Shown here one piece after another: positions 50,265 through 60,121 of a stretch of DNA of 64,000 nucleotides. Position numbers and translations under genes: made by a program. The DNA is taken from the NCBI RefSeq assembly GCF_024679095.1, contig NW_026110804.1, forward strand, positions 1 through 64,000. Direction: 5' to 3'. The DNA comes from Eriocheir sinensis. Taxonomy: Eukaryota; Arthropoda; Malacostraca; Decapoda; Varunidae. Below the pieces are notes generated by a model. The model worked only from the letters and a program-made list of their open reading frames with translations. It made no database searches and was not told the DNA's origin. How positions within the stretch are numbered: the first letter of the stretch is position 1; each line of letters starts with the position of its first letter.

Positions 50265-50480
50265 ATTTCATAGTCGCTGCTGTTCAGAACTTGCTAACAG
50301 CTGCTTCCTTCCTGCCTTCTGCAGTGCCCGAGGCTTTCTGCTCAAGCTCATTCCTCTGCTATTTAACTTCCTAATGCCTGAGTTAACCAAAATCATCACT
50401 TTTTTCCATCCCTTTCCCTGGTAAACTCTGAAATACTTGTCCTTCCTTATTTCTGCATTTTGTCCTGACTGCCATTTGCT
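50265..50480 (+). mobile_element. LINE-B fragment (plus strand), strongly decayed
   Basis: Follows the LINE-B order at 21170-21370: TGCTGTTCAGAACTTGCTAA, CAAGCTCATTCCTCTGCTAT, GAGTTAACCAAAATC, CCTGGTAAACTCTG. A shorter echo (CTGCTGTTCTGAACTTGCTAA) lies at about 50560. Homology is clear but no frame remains. Confidence 0.65.
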
Positions 50481-50596
50481 TCACTCAGTCCTCTAAGTCA
50501 CTGCCATCACACTCATTCTTCTTTAATTCCTATCTTCTATGCCTTAATTTCATAGTCACTGCTGTTCTGAACTTGCTAATAGCTGCCTCCCTCCAG

Positions 50597-50627
50597 CCAC
50601 ACACACACACACACACACACACACACC
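50597..50627. repeat. (AC)n microsatellite
   Basis: About 30 bp of AC dinucleotides. Confidence 0.95.
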
Positions 50628-50689
50628 ACCTTCTTCCTCCTCCCTACCAATTTAACAGAGGCAGGAAATAACATAGAAGCTGCCAATGA

Positions 50690-52222
50690 TTTTTTTTTGT
50701 TATTATTAATCAACATCTTTTAGTAAGGAAGAGCTTCACTTTCTCCAGTGCTCCTGTCACCTTTTTCCTCCCCCCAGAACACTTCAGAAATATGTCAGGG
50801 TCAAGAAATAGTTGGGAACCTGCCAGCATCAGAAATATGTCAGGGTCAAGAAATAGTTAGGAACCTGCCAGCATCAGAAATATGTCAGGGTCAAGAAATA
50901 GTTAGGAACCTGCCAGCATCAGAAATATGTCAGGGTCAAGAAATAGTAGGAACCTGCCAGCATCAGAAATATGTCAGGGTCAAGAAATAGTAGGAACCTG
51001 CCAGCATCAGAAATATGTCAGGGTCAAGAAATAGTTAGGAACCTGCCAGCATCAGAAATATGTCAGGGTCAAGAAATAGTTAGGAACCTGCCAGCATCAG
51101 AAATATGTCAGGGTCAAGAAATAGTAGGAACCTGCCAGCATCAGAAATATGTCAGGGTCAAGAAATAGTAGGAACCTGCCAGCATCAGAAATATGTCAGG
51201 GTCAAGAAATAGTTAGGAACCTGCCAGCATCAGAAATATGTCACGGGCAAGAAATAGTTAGGAACCTGCCAGCATCAGAAATATGTCAGGGTCAAGAAAT
51301 AGTTAGGAACCTGCCAGCATCAGAAATATGTCAGGGGCAAGAAATAGTTAGGAACCTGCCAGCATCAGAAATATGTCAGGGGCAAGAAATAGTTAGGAAC
51401 CTGCCAGCATCAGAAATATGTCAGGGTCAAGAAATAGTTAGGAACCTGCCAGCATCAGAAATATGTCAGGGGCAAGAAATAGTTAGGAACCTGCCAGCAT
51501 CAGAAATATGTCAGGGGCAAGAAATAGTAGGAACCTGCCAGCATCAGAAATATGTCAGGGGCAAGAAATAGTAGGAACCTGCCAGCATCAGAAATATGTC
51601 AGGGGCAAGAAATAGTAGGAACCTGCCAGCATCAGAAATATGTCAGGGGCAAGAAATAGTTGGGAACCTGCCAGCATCAGAAATATGTCAGGGGCAAGAA
51701 ATAGTAGGAACCTGCCAGCATCAGAAATATGTCAGGGGCAAGAAATAGTAGGAACCTGCCAGCATCAGAAATATGTCAGGGGCAAGAAATAGTTAGGAAC
51801 CTGCCAGCATTTTTTAGTTGGTATAAATGACATCAATTGGTGAGGAAAAGCTGTGATTTTGCCACTCCTTCCCTTCTTTCCTCCTTCTCTCCTGTTCCTT
51901 CTTTCCTCCTTTCCCTCTGCCCCTTCTCCCCTCCCTCCTCCCAGACCCTCCAGGAAATATTCAACAAAGGCCAGAAATAGTTAGGAAGCTGGCCGCAGTG
52001 TTTTTAGTTGCTGTAAATGACATCTTATGGTGAGGCAGAGCTGTGCCTTTGCTGTTACTCATACTCCTTTTTCCTCCTCTCAGACCCTCCAGGAATTTAA
52101 TGAAGGCAAAAAATAGCAAAGAGGCTGCCAGTATTTAGTTCATATTAAGTGACATCTTTAGTGAGGAAGAACTTTGATTGATTTCCCTTTTCCTTCCCTC
52201 AGATCCCTCCAGTAGGCTGAGA
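50690..52222 (+). repeat. Four degenerate modules of about 140 bp, each with an acceptor-like site; first one expanded
   Basis: Each module has TTTTTAGTT.., TAAATGACATC-like, GGTGAGGAAGAGCT-like, a C/T tract ending CAG, and then an exon-like ACCCTCCAGGAA. Module ends are near 50777, 51943, 52081 and 52199. The first carries the 45-bp minisatellite. The exon-like parts contain stops (QK then TAG), so I read them as decayed tandem duplicates rather than exons. Confidence 0.6.
50785..51808 (+). repeat. 44/45-bp minisatellite, about 23 copies
   Basis: Units contain GTCAGGGTCAAGAAATAG, then TTAGGAACCTGCCAGC. Two kinds of variation are visible: AGTTAGG versus AGTAGG (45 or 44 bp) and GGGTCAAG versus GGGGCAAG. 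The GGGTC form dominates the left part (to about 51200) and GGGGC the right part (from about 51480), with a mixed middle. Confidence 0.96.
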
Positions 52223-52400
52223 AGAATCTCCAGAGCCTGGCCCCGTAGATGGAGGGGCAGCGGCGGGCCAGGAAGCCCTCCGGCTCTGGCTCAGAGCACC
52301 GAGACGTGCGGCGTCACAACCAACAACTCCGCGTGCAGGGCGGGCTTAGAGAAAGGCTTTACACAGACCCTAGATAATGCTCCTGGTCTTGTTCCTCTTC
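52223..52400 (+). other. Possible terminal exon, weak
   Basis: From the acceptor-like CCTTCCCTCAG at 52201 the GC-rich sequence to about 52370 is partly open. A downstream ATG at 52248 gives MEGQRRARKPSGSGSEH and ends at a stop after LRERLYTDPR. No family recognised; it could be non-coding. Confidence 0.2.
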
Positions 52401-53322
52401 TTGTTCTTCTTCTTCTTCTTTACCTTAGTCATGCTGCATTATGAATCATGTTATTAATATATCCTCTTCTTCTTTACCTTAGTCATGCTGCATTATGAAT
52501 CATGTTATTAATATATCCTCTTCTTCTTTACCTTAGTCATGCTGCGTTATGAATCATGTTATTAATATATCCTCTTCTTCTTTACCTTAGTCATGCTGCG
52601 TTATGAATCATGTTATTAATATATCCTCTTCTTCTTTACCTTAGTCATGCTGCATTATGAATCATGTTATTAATATATCCTCTTCTTCTTTACCTTAGTC
52701 ATGCTGCATTATGAATCATGTTATTAATATATCCTCTTCTTCTTTACCTTAGTCATGCTGTGTTATGAATCATGTTAATTAATATATCCTCTTCCTCTTT
52801 ACCTTAGTCATGCTGCATTATGAATCATGTTATTAATATATCCTCTTCTTCTTTACCTTAGTCATGCTGCATTATGAATCATGTTAATTAATATATCCTC
52901 TTCCTCTTTACCTTAGTCATGCTGCATTATGAATCATGTTAATTAATATATCCTCTTCCTCTTTACCTTAGTCATGCTGCATTATGAATCATGTTAATTA
53001 ATATATCCTCTTCCTCTTTACCTTAGTCATGCTGTGTTATGAATCATGTTAATTAATATATCCTCTTCTTCTTTGCCTTAGTCGTGCTGCGTTATGAATC
53101 ATGTTATTAATATATCCTCTTCCTCTTTACCTTAGGCATGCTGCATTATGAATCATGTTAATTAATATATCCTCTTCCTCTTTACCTTAGTCATGCTGTG
53201 TCATGAATCATGTTAATTAATATATCCTCTTCTTCTTTACCTTAGTCATGCTGTGTTATGAATCATGTTAATTAATATATCCTCTTCTTCTTTACCTTAG
53301 TCATGCTGTGTTATGAATCATG
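52400..53322 (+). repeat. 54/55-bp minisatellite, about 17 copies
   Basis: Units read CTTCTTCTTTACCTTAGTCA then TGCTGCATTATGAATCATG and TTATTAATATATCCT. Later copies carry an extra A (GTTAATTAATATA). Each unit contains a pyrimidine tract followed by TTAG, that is, an acceptor-like word in every repeat. Confidence 0.96.
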
Positions 53323-53330
53323 TTCATAAT

Positions 53331-53762
53331 CAGACACGGGGTAATCGTAATCAATTACAATCGACTACAGTTTTTCAAGTAATCATAATCGATTACCCTC
53401 TTATTTTTTTAAGTAATCGTAATCATAATCGAATACATTATAAAAGTACACCTGTAATCGTGATTACTTTTGTGATTACATTATCAAAGTCTAGTTAATA
53501 GTTTCTCGTACAGCAAGTGTGTGCTCTAAATATCTGTAGTAATTCAACCAATTAAATATTCAGCATGGTACATGTGTGAAATTTGCAAGTTCACCTTTCA
53601 GTCCTTCCTGTGATCATGATTGTAGTCACGATTAATACATCATGTAATCGTAATCGTAATTGATTACACTTAATTTTATTGTAATTGTAATCGTAATCAT
53701 GAAAATATGAAGTAATCATAATCGTAATCGATTACATAACATAAGTAATTGCTCCATGTCTG
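53331..53762. mobile_element. MITE-like element with inverted ends and internal TAATCG/CGATTA repeats
   Basis: The left end CAGACACGGGGTAATC and the right end (reverse complement) CAGACATGGAGCAATTAC are inverted repeats (about 13 of 16 match). The interior is dominated by GTAATCGTAATC and GATTAC words. It sits at the edge of the 54-bp array. CAG ends suggest the hAT superfamily, but the 8-bp flanks (TTCATAAT / GTTAATAT) match poorly, so the class is inferred. Confidence 0.5.
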
Positions 53763-53864
53763 GTTAATATACAATAAAATCTTGCTAACTTCTCTTCTCT
53801 CCTCCTTACCCTCCTTCCCTCTCCTCCCCCAACACATTCCCTACACATTTCTCCTCCTCCCCAG

Positions 53865-53996
53865 CCTGAGCACCTCACCACAGAGCTGTCCAAGATGCCT
53901 CACGTCCAAGAAGTCCCAGGTTTACAATTTGAAGGCCCTGCTCAAGGAACTCCGCTGCTCTCTCCTGGACGGAAGGAACCAGGAGATGGAGAGGAG
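53865..53996 (+). CDS. Candidate exon, unidentified gene
   Basis: A strong pyrimidine tract and CCCCAG acceptor precede a 132 bp exon with donor GAGGAG|GTGATG. Two frames are open: one reads EHLTTELSKMPHVQEVPG, the other SKKSQVYNLKALLKELR (helical, charged). No family recognised; the phase is undetermined. Confidence 0.35.
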
Positions 53997-54320
53997 GTGA
54001 TGGAATAATGTAGGCTCCGGTATTTTCGTTTTTTCAGCTTATTCAGAGATTTGGCAGTTTTGAGGTTTTGTGGTGTCAGGCATGCCTTCCCTTATCACTA
54101 ATTCCTCCTCCTCCTGGCCCTTGTCACTTGCCTGTTACAGTGTGGAGAGGGAGGGAATACATGAGGGAGGTATTGAAAGGGAGAATTAAGATGTTAGGAG
54201 GGAATGCCGTCAATTCCATTCTTTTCTTCATAATTGTAATTGTTTTCAGTGTTGTTTTAATGCATATGTAGTGCAGCGACTAGGCCTGACGGGCAAGCCT
54301 CCCATTACCCACTGAGCGAG
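53997..54320. other. No gene; possible LINE-like fragment
   Basis: Contains ATGAGGGAGGTATTGAAAG and, at 54265-54290, AGTGCAGCGACTAGGCC, which resembles the tail seen at 37259-37275 (LINE-E copy 36940). No coding sequence. Confidence 0.3.
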
Positions 54321-54324
54321 CGGG

Positions 54325-54500
54325 GTACCTCTTTGGCCGACTGGTAAGGCAGTGGCTCTCCCGTCACGCTGGTCACGGGTTCAATCCCGGGCAGCCGACA
54401 AAACCCTCTCCTTGTCTTGATTAATGTCTCGTGTGTTTCAATACACGCAGAGGACGTGTGGGACCGGGTGTAGTAGAAAAGAGAGAAAAATCTCGGCCTT
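54325..54500 (+). mobile_element. SINE-3, tRNA-derived SINE
   Basis: A-box-like TTTGGCCGACTGGTAAGG (about 54343) and B-box GGGTTCAATCCC (about 54378) at tRNA-like spacing, followed by a non-tRNA body (GAGGACGTGTGGGACC) and a GAAAAGAGAGAAAA-rich end. The tRNA part has no confirmed cloverleaf, so I call a SINE, not a tRNA gene. Confidence 0.65.
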
Positions 54501-55061
54501 AAACATATAACAGGGAGGCAGGACGAGGCGGCAGACCTATAGTGCTAGAAGGCAGGGAACGTATCAGGGAGGCAGGGACACACAGTTTTCTTATTTTTAG
54601 TATACGAATACTAATTCAACTTAACTTCTTCCATGGAATGAGATGAAGAAGAAGAAGAAAAAGAAGAGGAAGAAGACTTAGGAACAAAGGTAAAAAATAG
54701 CACATAATTTCTTTTTTATTAATTTTTTCTCCTTTTATTTTCTTTCTTTTCTTCCATCTTTTCATCATCATTTCTTCCTTCTCCTCCTCTTTCAATTTTT
54801 CTTTCTCTGCTCCTCCTCCTCTTCTCCCTTCCTTCCCTCCTCTCTCCTCCTCCTGTCCACTCTACAGGTTCTTGGTGACTCTCATTGTTGTCAAAATACG
54901 TCTGTTAGTGTTATTAAAACCCGTCCCTGGGCTGGGGCTAATCTGTTGAGCTGCCCTGGCCTCTACAGGAAGGTCTGGGCACACTAGAGGGCTTGGAAGG
55001 GGCTGTTTGGGGGCTGAAAACATGTCGCATTGGCCCTGTAAATGTGGAGTCTGTTTAGGGA

Positions 55062-55065
<4 letters not shown>
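54501..55065. other. No firm gene; exon-like stretches near 54870 and 54970
   Basis: Acceptor-like CCACTCTACAG (54868) and GGCCTCTACAG (54969) precede short open stretches (the second reads EGLGTLEGLEGAVWGLK). No donors or families support them. Confidence 0.2.

Positions 55066-55096
<31 letters not shown>
55066..55096. repeat. (GT)n microsatellite
   Basis: About 30 bp of GT dinucleotides. Confidence 0.95.
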
Positions 55097-55097
<1 letters not shown>

Positions 55098-55789
55098 AGG
55101 CCTCAGGGGCGGCTGGGGGAGTGATTCGGCCAGTGTCCTTTTCTTTATTTCCTTTTCTTAATATTCTTGTTTTATTTCTGTTTTTTTTTCCTTAACTTTT
55201 TTATTTGTTACTTTCCTTGTTTTATTTCCCTAACCTGTTATTTTCCTCTTTACTTTTGTTTTTCTCTTTCCTTGATATTTCTTGTCATTATTTCATGTCT
55301 TTTTGCCGCTGGTTTTCCCCCTTTTCCTCCACTTCTCCATTTTATCTCCTCCTCCCTAGTTCTTCTCCTCCCTTTCACCTCCCTCCTAAGGTCGGAAGCA
55401 TTTGCCCCGCACATCAGCTGTTCCCAAAGGTCAAAAAGGAGGGCAGGGAGGGTCATAAGAAGTGTTCTTTTAGCTTCACGGTGCAGAGGAAGATAGATTA
55501 TGACCTCCTCCTCCTCCTCCATCTCTCCTCCTTTCTCATATCTTCTTCCCTTCCTTCATTCTTCTTCTCTTCCTTCCTCACCTCCCTTCCCTTCTTCTCT
55601 TCTCTTCTACCCCTCCCTTTCCCTTGCCTCCTTCCTCTCCCTCCCTCCTCCTCTTCCTTCCTTTCCCTTCTCTCTATCCCTCTTCCTCCTTCTTGGGTTA
55701 ATGATAATAACAATGGTAATAATAATAGTAATATATATTTGTAATTTATTTTTATTGAGCATTCCTACATTATTTTATTATTACAGGAT

Positions 55790-55793
<4 letters not shown>
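55097..55793. other. No gene; T/C-rich block
   Basis: Pyrimidine-rich plus strand (55140-55690), giving phenylalanine/serine/leucine-rich or glutamate/arginine-rich open frames without domain features. Confidence 0.5.

Positions 55794-55843
<50 letters not shown>
55794..55843. repeat. (CA)n microsatellite
   Basis: About 50 bp of CA dinucleotides. Confidence 0.95.
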
Positions 55844-55844
<1 letters not shown>

Positions 55845-56579
55845 AGGATAAATGGGAGAGAAATAGGGGAGAAAAGTGACAATTGTAACAAGAAATGGAG
55901 TGCTAGTGAGAGGGAATGAGGAGATAAATAAACTGTAATGAATGGGAACGTGGGAGGGAGAGAAGTGAATAGTGCAGGAATATAGATGAGTTTAGGGTGG
56001 CCAGATCCACAGGGAGGTGAGGTCAGGAAGAGAGCAGCGAAGGGCAGAGTTAGAAAGGGAAGAAGTGTGAGCACGGAGGCCAAGAGGGGATCAAGAAACA
56101 GCTTTAGCCAAGTACTGTACATGACACGCAGCAGAGCAAGGGGGAATACGTGCAGTGGAAAGGCGTTATACAAGAGGTGTGTGTGGTGTGTCAGGACAAG
56201 GCAGAATGAAGCGTGTATGAGTGGTTTGGTGTGGGTGTGGCAGCAAAAGGAGTGGAGTGTGCTGCGCCGATATGATTTGGACACGTGATGAGAATGGGTT
56301 TGTGAAGAGGGAAGGCTTGAGGGAGGGGCTGTCAGGGAAAGTGAGAAGAAGAAGGAAGAGTCGGAGTAGGAGTAGAAGAAGACTGCATGGGTATAGAAGT
56401 GAAGATTTAAAGAGATAGAAGAAGAGAAATTGAAGAGCGAGAGTGCCAGAACAGGGACAGATGGAGGCACTTCTGAGATTGAGACACACACACACTGACT
56501 AACTACTGAGGAAATGTAGTAGTAGTAGTAGTAGAAAGACAGAAAGAAAAAGAAGGCCGAGACAGAGACAGAAGTCTGT
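55844..56579. other. No gene recognised
   Basis: A long reverse open frame (55781-56863) crosses two microsatellites and is a low-complexity leucine/serine/phenylalanine-rich translation. I see no domain and do not call it a gene. Confidence 0.45.

Positions 56580-56635
<56 letters not shown>
56580..56635. repeat. (CT)n microsatellite
   Basis: About 54 bp of CT dinucleotides ending CTCAG, an acceptor-like end as at 47009. Confidence 0.95.
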
Positions 56636-56637
<2 letters not shown>

Positions 56638-56766
56638 GATCCACAGGATGACCCCCACAGACACATGCCTCCACAGACACATATATGGGTCCCCCCCCCC
56701 CCTCCTCTTTGTCTCTCTCTAGCATTAATTGTTTTTCATTATTTTTTTTATTTATCTTCCTTTCAG

Positions 56767-56889
56767 AACCCCAACAGAAAAGAAGCAAAAGATGTAGAAG
56801 ATGAAAGTGAAGAAGGAGGAAGTGAAGAAGAGAAGGAAGGAAGAAGGGAAGTCTGTCTGTCAATAATAATAAAATATATGTTGAAATAA
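56767..56889 (+). CDS. Candidate terminal exon with an acidic tail
   Basis: The acceptor ATCTTCCTTTCAG opens into NPNRKEAKDVEDESEEGG, then EEEKEGRREV and a stop at 56889. AATAAA-like words (56863-56893) overlap or closely follow the stop and could be polyadenylation signals. Only one frame is open. The low-complexity acidic composition makes it uncertain; no family recognised. Confidence 0.25.
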   Translation, partial: NPNRKEAKDVEDESEEGGSEEEKEGRREVCLSIIIKYMLK

Positions 56890-56910
56890 ATCAGTTTGAA
56901 TTCTGTCCAT

Positions 56911-56913
<3 letters not shown>

Positions 56914-56946
<33 letters not shown>
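56914..56946. repeat. (CA)n microsatellite
   Basis: About 32 bp of CA dinucleotides. Confidence 0.95.
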
Positions 56947-56951
<5 letters not shown>

Positions 56952-57820
56952 CCTCTCCTCCTCTTCCTTCTCTTCTTTTCTTCTTTCTGCAATACATTAA
57001 AACATATTACTATCCAAATCTAGAAGAGGAGGAGGAAGAGGGAGACATGGAGGGAAGGAGAGAGAGAGAACAGAGTGGACCAAGGGAGATAGAGTGAGGG
57101 AGGAGAGAGAAGAGAAAGAGAAGTAAAGAGTGTTGGAGAGAAAGAGAAGGGAAAAGGTGGATAAAGAAGGGAGAGTGGGAGGGAGAGAAAGAGAGTGGGA
57201 GAAGGAGGAGAGGAGGGAGGGAAGGAAAGAGAATCGATTTGGAGGAGGAGGTATAAATCCTGGAGGGGAGAGGAGAGGAGGAGGAGGAATGGGTGAAGAA
57301 TGTAATGAAGGAAGAGAGGAGAGGGAGAGGGAAAGGGAGGAAGAAAGGAAGAGAGAGGGAGGAAGAATGAGAGAGAGGAGGAGGAGAAGGAAGAAGAGAT
57401 ATTATGAAAAAAAAACTAATATAAATCAAAATAAACCTTCTATTCCTTCTATTATCTCCTTCTACTAATCACCAAGGCTATTATACTGATGGTAGATGTA
57501 GACAACCTCTCCCTGACTGCTCCAGGGAGGCAAGGAGCAGTGTGAGGGCAGTAAAGAAAGTATCCTTGCCCAGGGTCAGGCACCACAAGGACTCAAACTA
57601 CAAGAAAAGACTGCAAAACATGTTTTGCTTCTTACTGTCTGACAACAACAATAACTATTGCCACTGAGAACTGAAGAAATGTTTTGAGAGATCTAACTAA
57701 TACATGTCCAATATATAGTTCAGGAAATGAGGCAGCTTTCAATATTATGTACTGACAACACTGCCAGGCACAGAACACACCAGCAGGACATGAGGGATAA
57801 CTTTCACCAGTCCTGCCCCT
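56947..57820. other. No gene; long purine-rich tract
   Basis: 57020-57400 is almost entirely GA/GGA purine on the plus strand (a candidate for triplex DNA). The rest to 57820 is non-coding; 57565-57600 has a weak tRNA-like GGACTCAAACT. Confidence 0.5.
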
Positions 57821-57827
57821 TAACCCC

Positions 57828-58075
57828 TTGACTGTGGATTTCTTACAAGAAGACCTCACCAAGCTACAGCAATGGAACAAAAAGTGTCTGCTACAATTCA
57901 CTGAAGAAAAATGTAAAGTCCTGCACCTTGGGAGGGGATATCCAGCACACCAATACCACATGGGAAACACTCCACTATCACCACAGAGGCAGAGAAAGAC
58001 CTGGGACTGTATGTTACCGGGCTACCAGTGAAGGCCAAATCCGTGCCAATTGCAGTGGTCGGATTAAAGACCCCC
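57828..58075 (+). pseudogene. CR1/L2-type reverse transcriptase fragment
   Basis: Frame one reads LQEDLTKLQQWNKKCLLQFT, then EKCKVLHLGRGYP and HMGNTPLS. After a frameshift near 57980 it continues TEAEKDLGLYVTG. This is the region just after the catalytic FADD in CR1/L2 elements (compare SLQEDLHKISAWSDRWEMPF and CVKDLVVKI in LINE-C). It is more diverged than the other LINEs here and closer to vertebrate-like CR1/L2 wording. It ends about 8 bp from the HDAC exon donor. Confidence 0.7.
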
Positions 58076-58083
58076 ACACTCAC

Positions 58084-58343
58084 CTTGAAGCAGAGCGCCG
58101 GCCAGTAGCGCCTGTGGGTATGGATGACGTCATTGATGGTCTGCACGGCACTCTTGTTGGGCACCAGCTGGGGCTCAAGGGGGGGCAGCGGATCCCCCAG
58201 CAAGGCCTTGGCACACAGCGTCATGCAGTAGCTGATGGTGGTGAGGTTGAAGCCGCCCTCCAGTGCCAGAACTATGCGGCCCTCGGCCAGGCCAGACAGA
58301 AGGGCCATCATATGTCCACAGCAATCAGGACTCACACGGCAAC
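58084..58343 (-). CDS. HDAC6: Internal exon of histone deacetylase 6/10-type (class IIb) enzyme
   Basis: Class IIb deacetylases remove acetyl groups from lysines; HDAC6 acts on cytoplasmic tubulin and HSP90. The exon encodes the end of a catalytic domain: CRVSPDCCGHMMALLSG, AEGRIVLALEGGFNL, then CAKALLGDPLP and the closing INDVIHTHRRYWPAL. The block matches animal HDAC6 (EGGYNL, SLLGDPPP, ETIQVHRRYWRSL). Acceptor CACTCCCAG, donor CTTCAAG|GTGAGT. No other exon of the gene is identifiable within the window on this strand. The symbol is by resemblance to HDAC6; HDAC10 is less likely. Confidence 0.88.
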
Positions 58344-58354
58344 CTGGGAGTGTG

Positions 58355-59006
58355 TGTGAGGCTGTTACTTTAGGTATGAGATGCATGAAGGGAGGAATAA
58401 GGGAGGAGGAAGAGGAAGGGAGTCCTTTAATATGGAATGCAATGGCTAGGTTGTGTTACTTTAGGTATGAGATGCATGAAGGGAGGAATAAGGGAGGAGG
58501 AAGAGAAAGGGAGTCCTGCAATATGGAATGCAATGGTTAGGGTGTGTTACTTTAGGAATGAGATGCATGAAGGGAGGAATGGGGGTGAGGAAGAGGAAGG
58601 GAGTTATTCACTATGGAATGCAATGGTTAGGCTGTGTTACTTTAGGTATGAGATGCATGAAGGGAGGAATAAGGGAGGAGGAAGAGGAAGGGAGTTCTTT
58701 AATATGGAATGCAATGGTTAGGCTGTGTTACTTAGGTATGAGATGCATGAAGGGAGGAGGAAGAGGAAGGAAGTTCTTCACTATGGAATGCAATGGTTAG
58801 GCTGTGTTACTTTAGGTATGAGATGCATGAAGGGAGGAATAAGGGAGGAGGAAGAGGAAGGAAGTTCTTCACTATGGAATGCAATGGTTAGGCTGTGTTA
58901 CTTTAGGTATGAGATGCATGAAGGGAGGAATGGGGGTGAGGAAGAGGAAGGGAGTTATTCACTATGGAATGCAATGGCTAGGGTGTGTTACTTTAGGTAT
59001 GAGATG
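58355..59006 (+). repeat. 91-bp minisatellite, about 7 copies, in the HDAC intron
   Basis: Units start GTTACTTTAGGTATGAGATG (58364, 58455 and on), with AGGGAGGAATAAGGGAGGAG and ATGGAATGCAATGG. Two units differ by internal deletion (58734) or by a GGGGGTGAGG variant. The last unit is cut at 59006 where the LTR element begins. As the HDAC exon reads on the minus strand, the array lies in the intron upstream of the exon. Confidence 0.95.
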
Positions 59007-60121
59007 TGTCGGGAACCAGAAAACGAACAAACAAGAGGAATAGCCATAACAGTACAGAGTAAACATCTCATAGGACAAACACTAACAAAGAGGGAAACAA
59101 TGAGGATAAAGGAAAACAGATACCCAGAGAGGAATGAGAGATATACAACTGTGTAAACATCTGACAGGACAAACACTAACAAGAAGGGTGACATATATAA
59201 CAGTGTAAACATCTCAAGTACAAAAGAGGGGAAACAACGAGGGTAAAGGAAAACAGATACCCAGATTCAGATACAGAAAACAGATACCCAGTGGGCGTGG
59301 TCAGAAAGTGTGAACAACCATTGAAAAAGACTCTGACCCGTGACGTCAGTCGTGGTGACATGTTATGAGCCAATAATTTAACAGAAAAATCACTGAGGGA
59401 GTGTCTTAAGACTGACTCACGAATAGCAGGAGAAGTAAAACAATACAACATAATGAGCGAGCAGATGGGTGTGACAGGAAGTATTGGCCATTGGTTATGT
59501 AGAAAATTAAGGGCGTGTCAAGGATGTAAGTCCGCCTAAAGCAAAGAAAAATGTGGCCTAGAACTCAGTGTTATGAGTAGACCGAGCTTGGTTCTCGCCT
59601 CAAGCAGACCTGCTACTCACTCAGCCGAGGATGGCTGTTGTGATCTTAATCGTGAGTAGAAATTCGAGAATCTAAGAGAAACCGACTGTATTGTCCTGGA
59701 GATTATAATGTAGGAGATGTGAAGTAGGATTGTGAGTGGGACAGGATTATGATTATTTGTTTGCGATGTAAAGCAAAGGTAAAACCACTGGGTGTGGTAT
59801 TTGGTGCTTCTGTGACTTGTAGTAGATTATACTATAGGAATGTGTCATTAGGATTTTGTGAAGAGAGTACATAATGATTGTGATGTAAGCAGAGATATAC
59901 AAACCACTGCTTGTGGAACGACGAGTGTTATTATTATTGGCAACAACTGAGCACATATTGTAGTATTATGTTTAAGACATGTCGTTTGTCATATGTTGCA
60001 TCCATTGCTGAATATGCCAGTGTTATGATCGTCTGAGCATAGAATATTGCGTAAGGCAATTACTTTCATTTAATTTTAAATAAATGTATATTTTCTTTTT
60101 CCCTTGTTTATCCCCGAACAC
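59007..60121 (+). mobile_element. Probable 5' LTR of a Ty3/Gypsy-like retrotransposon
   Basis: Starts TGTCGGGAACC immediately after GAGATG of an interrupted minisatellite unit. It contains an internal duplication of about 110-115 bp (ACAAACACTAACAA and GGAAAACAGATACCCAG repeated, 59050-59290), typical of LTR regulatory regions, and AATAAA near 60081. A plausible end is CCCCGAACA at about 60121, giving short TG...CA inverted ends (TGTCGGG / TGTTCGGG). The matching 3' LTR would be beyond the window, so the exact end is not proven. Confidence 0.6.

Noticed and set aside
50785..51808. Possible CRISPR array
   Set aside because: Units are contiguous repeats of 44/45 bp with no unique spacers, in a eukaryotic genome. 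It is a minisatellite. The same holds for 61021-63240, 52400-53322, 40240-40905 and 58355-59006.
55781..56863. 360-codon reverse open frame
   Set aside because: It runs through two CA/CT microsatellites and T/C-rich DNA; the ends are repeat translations and no family resemblance is visible.
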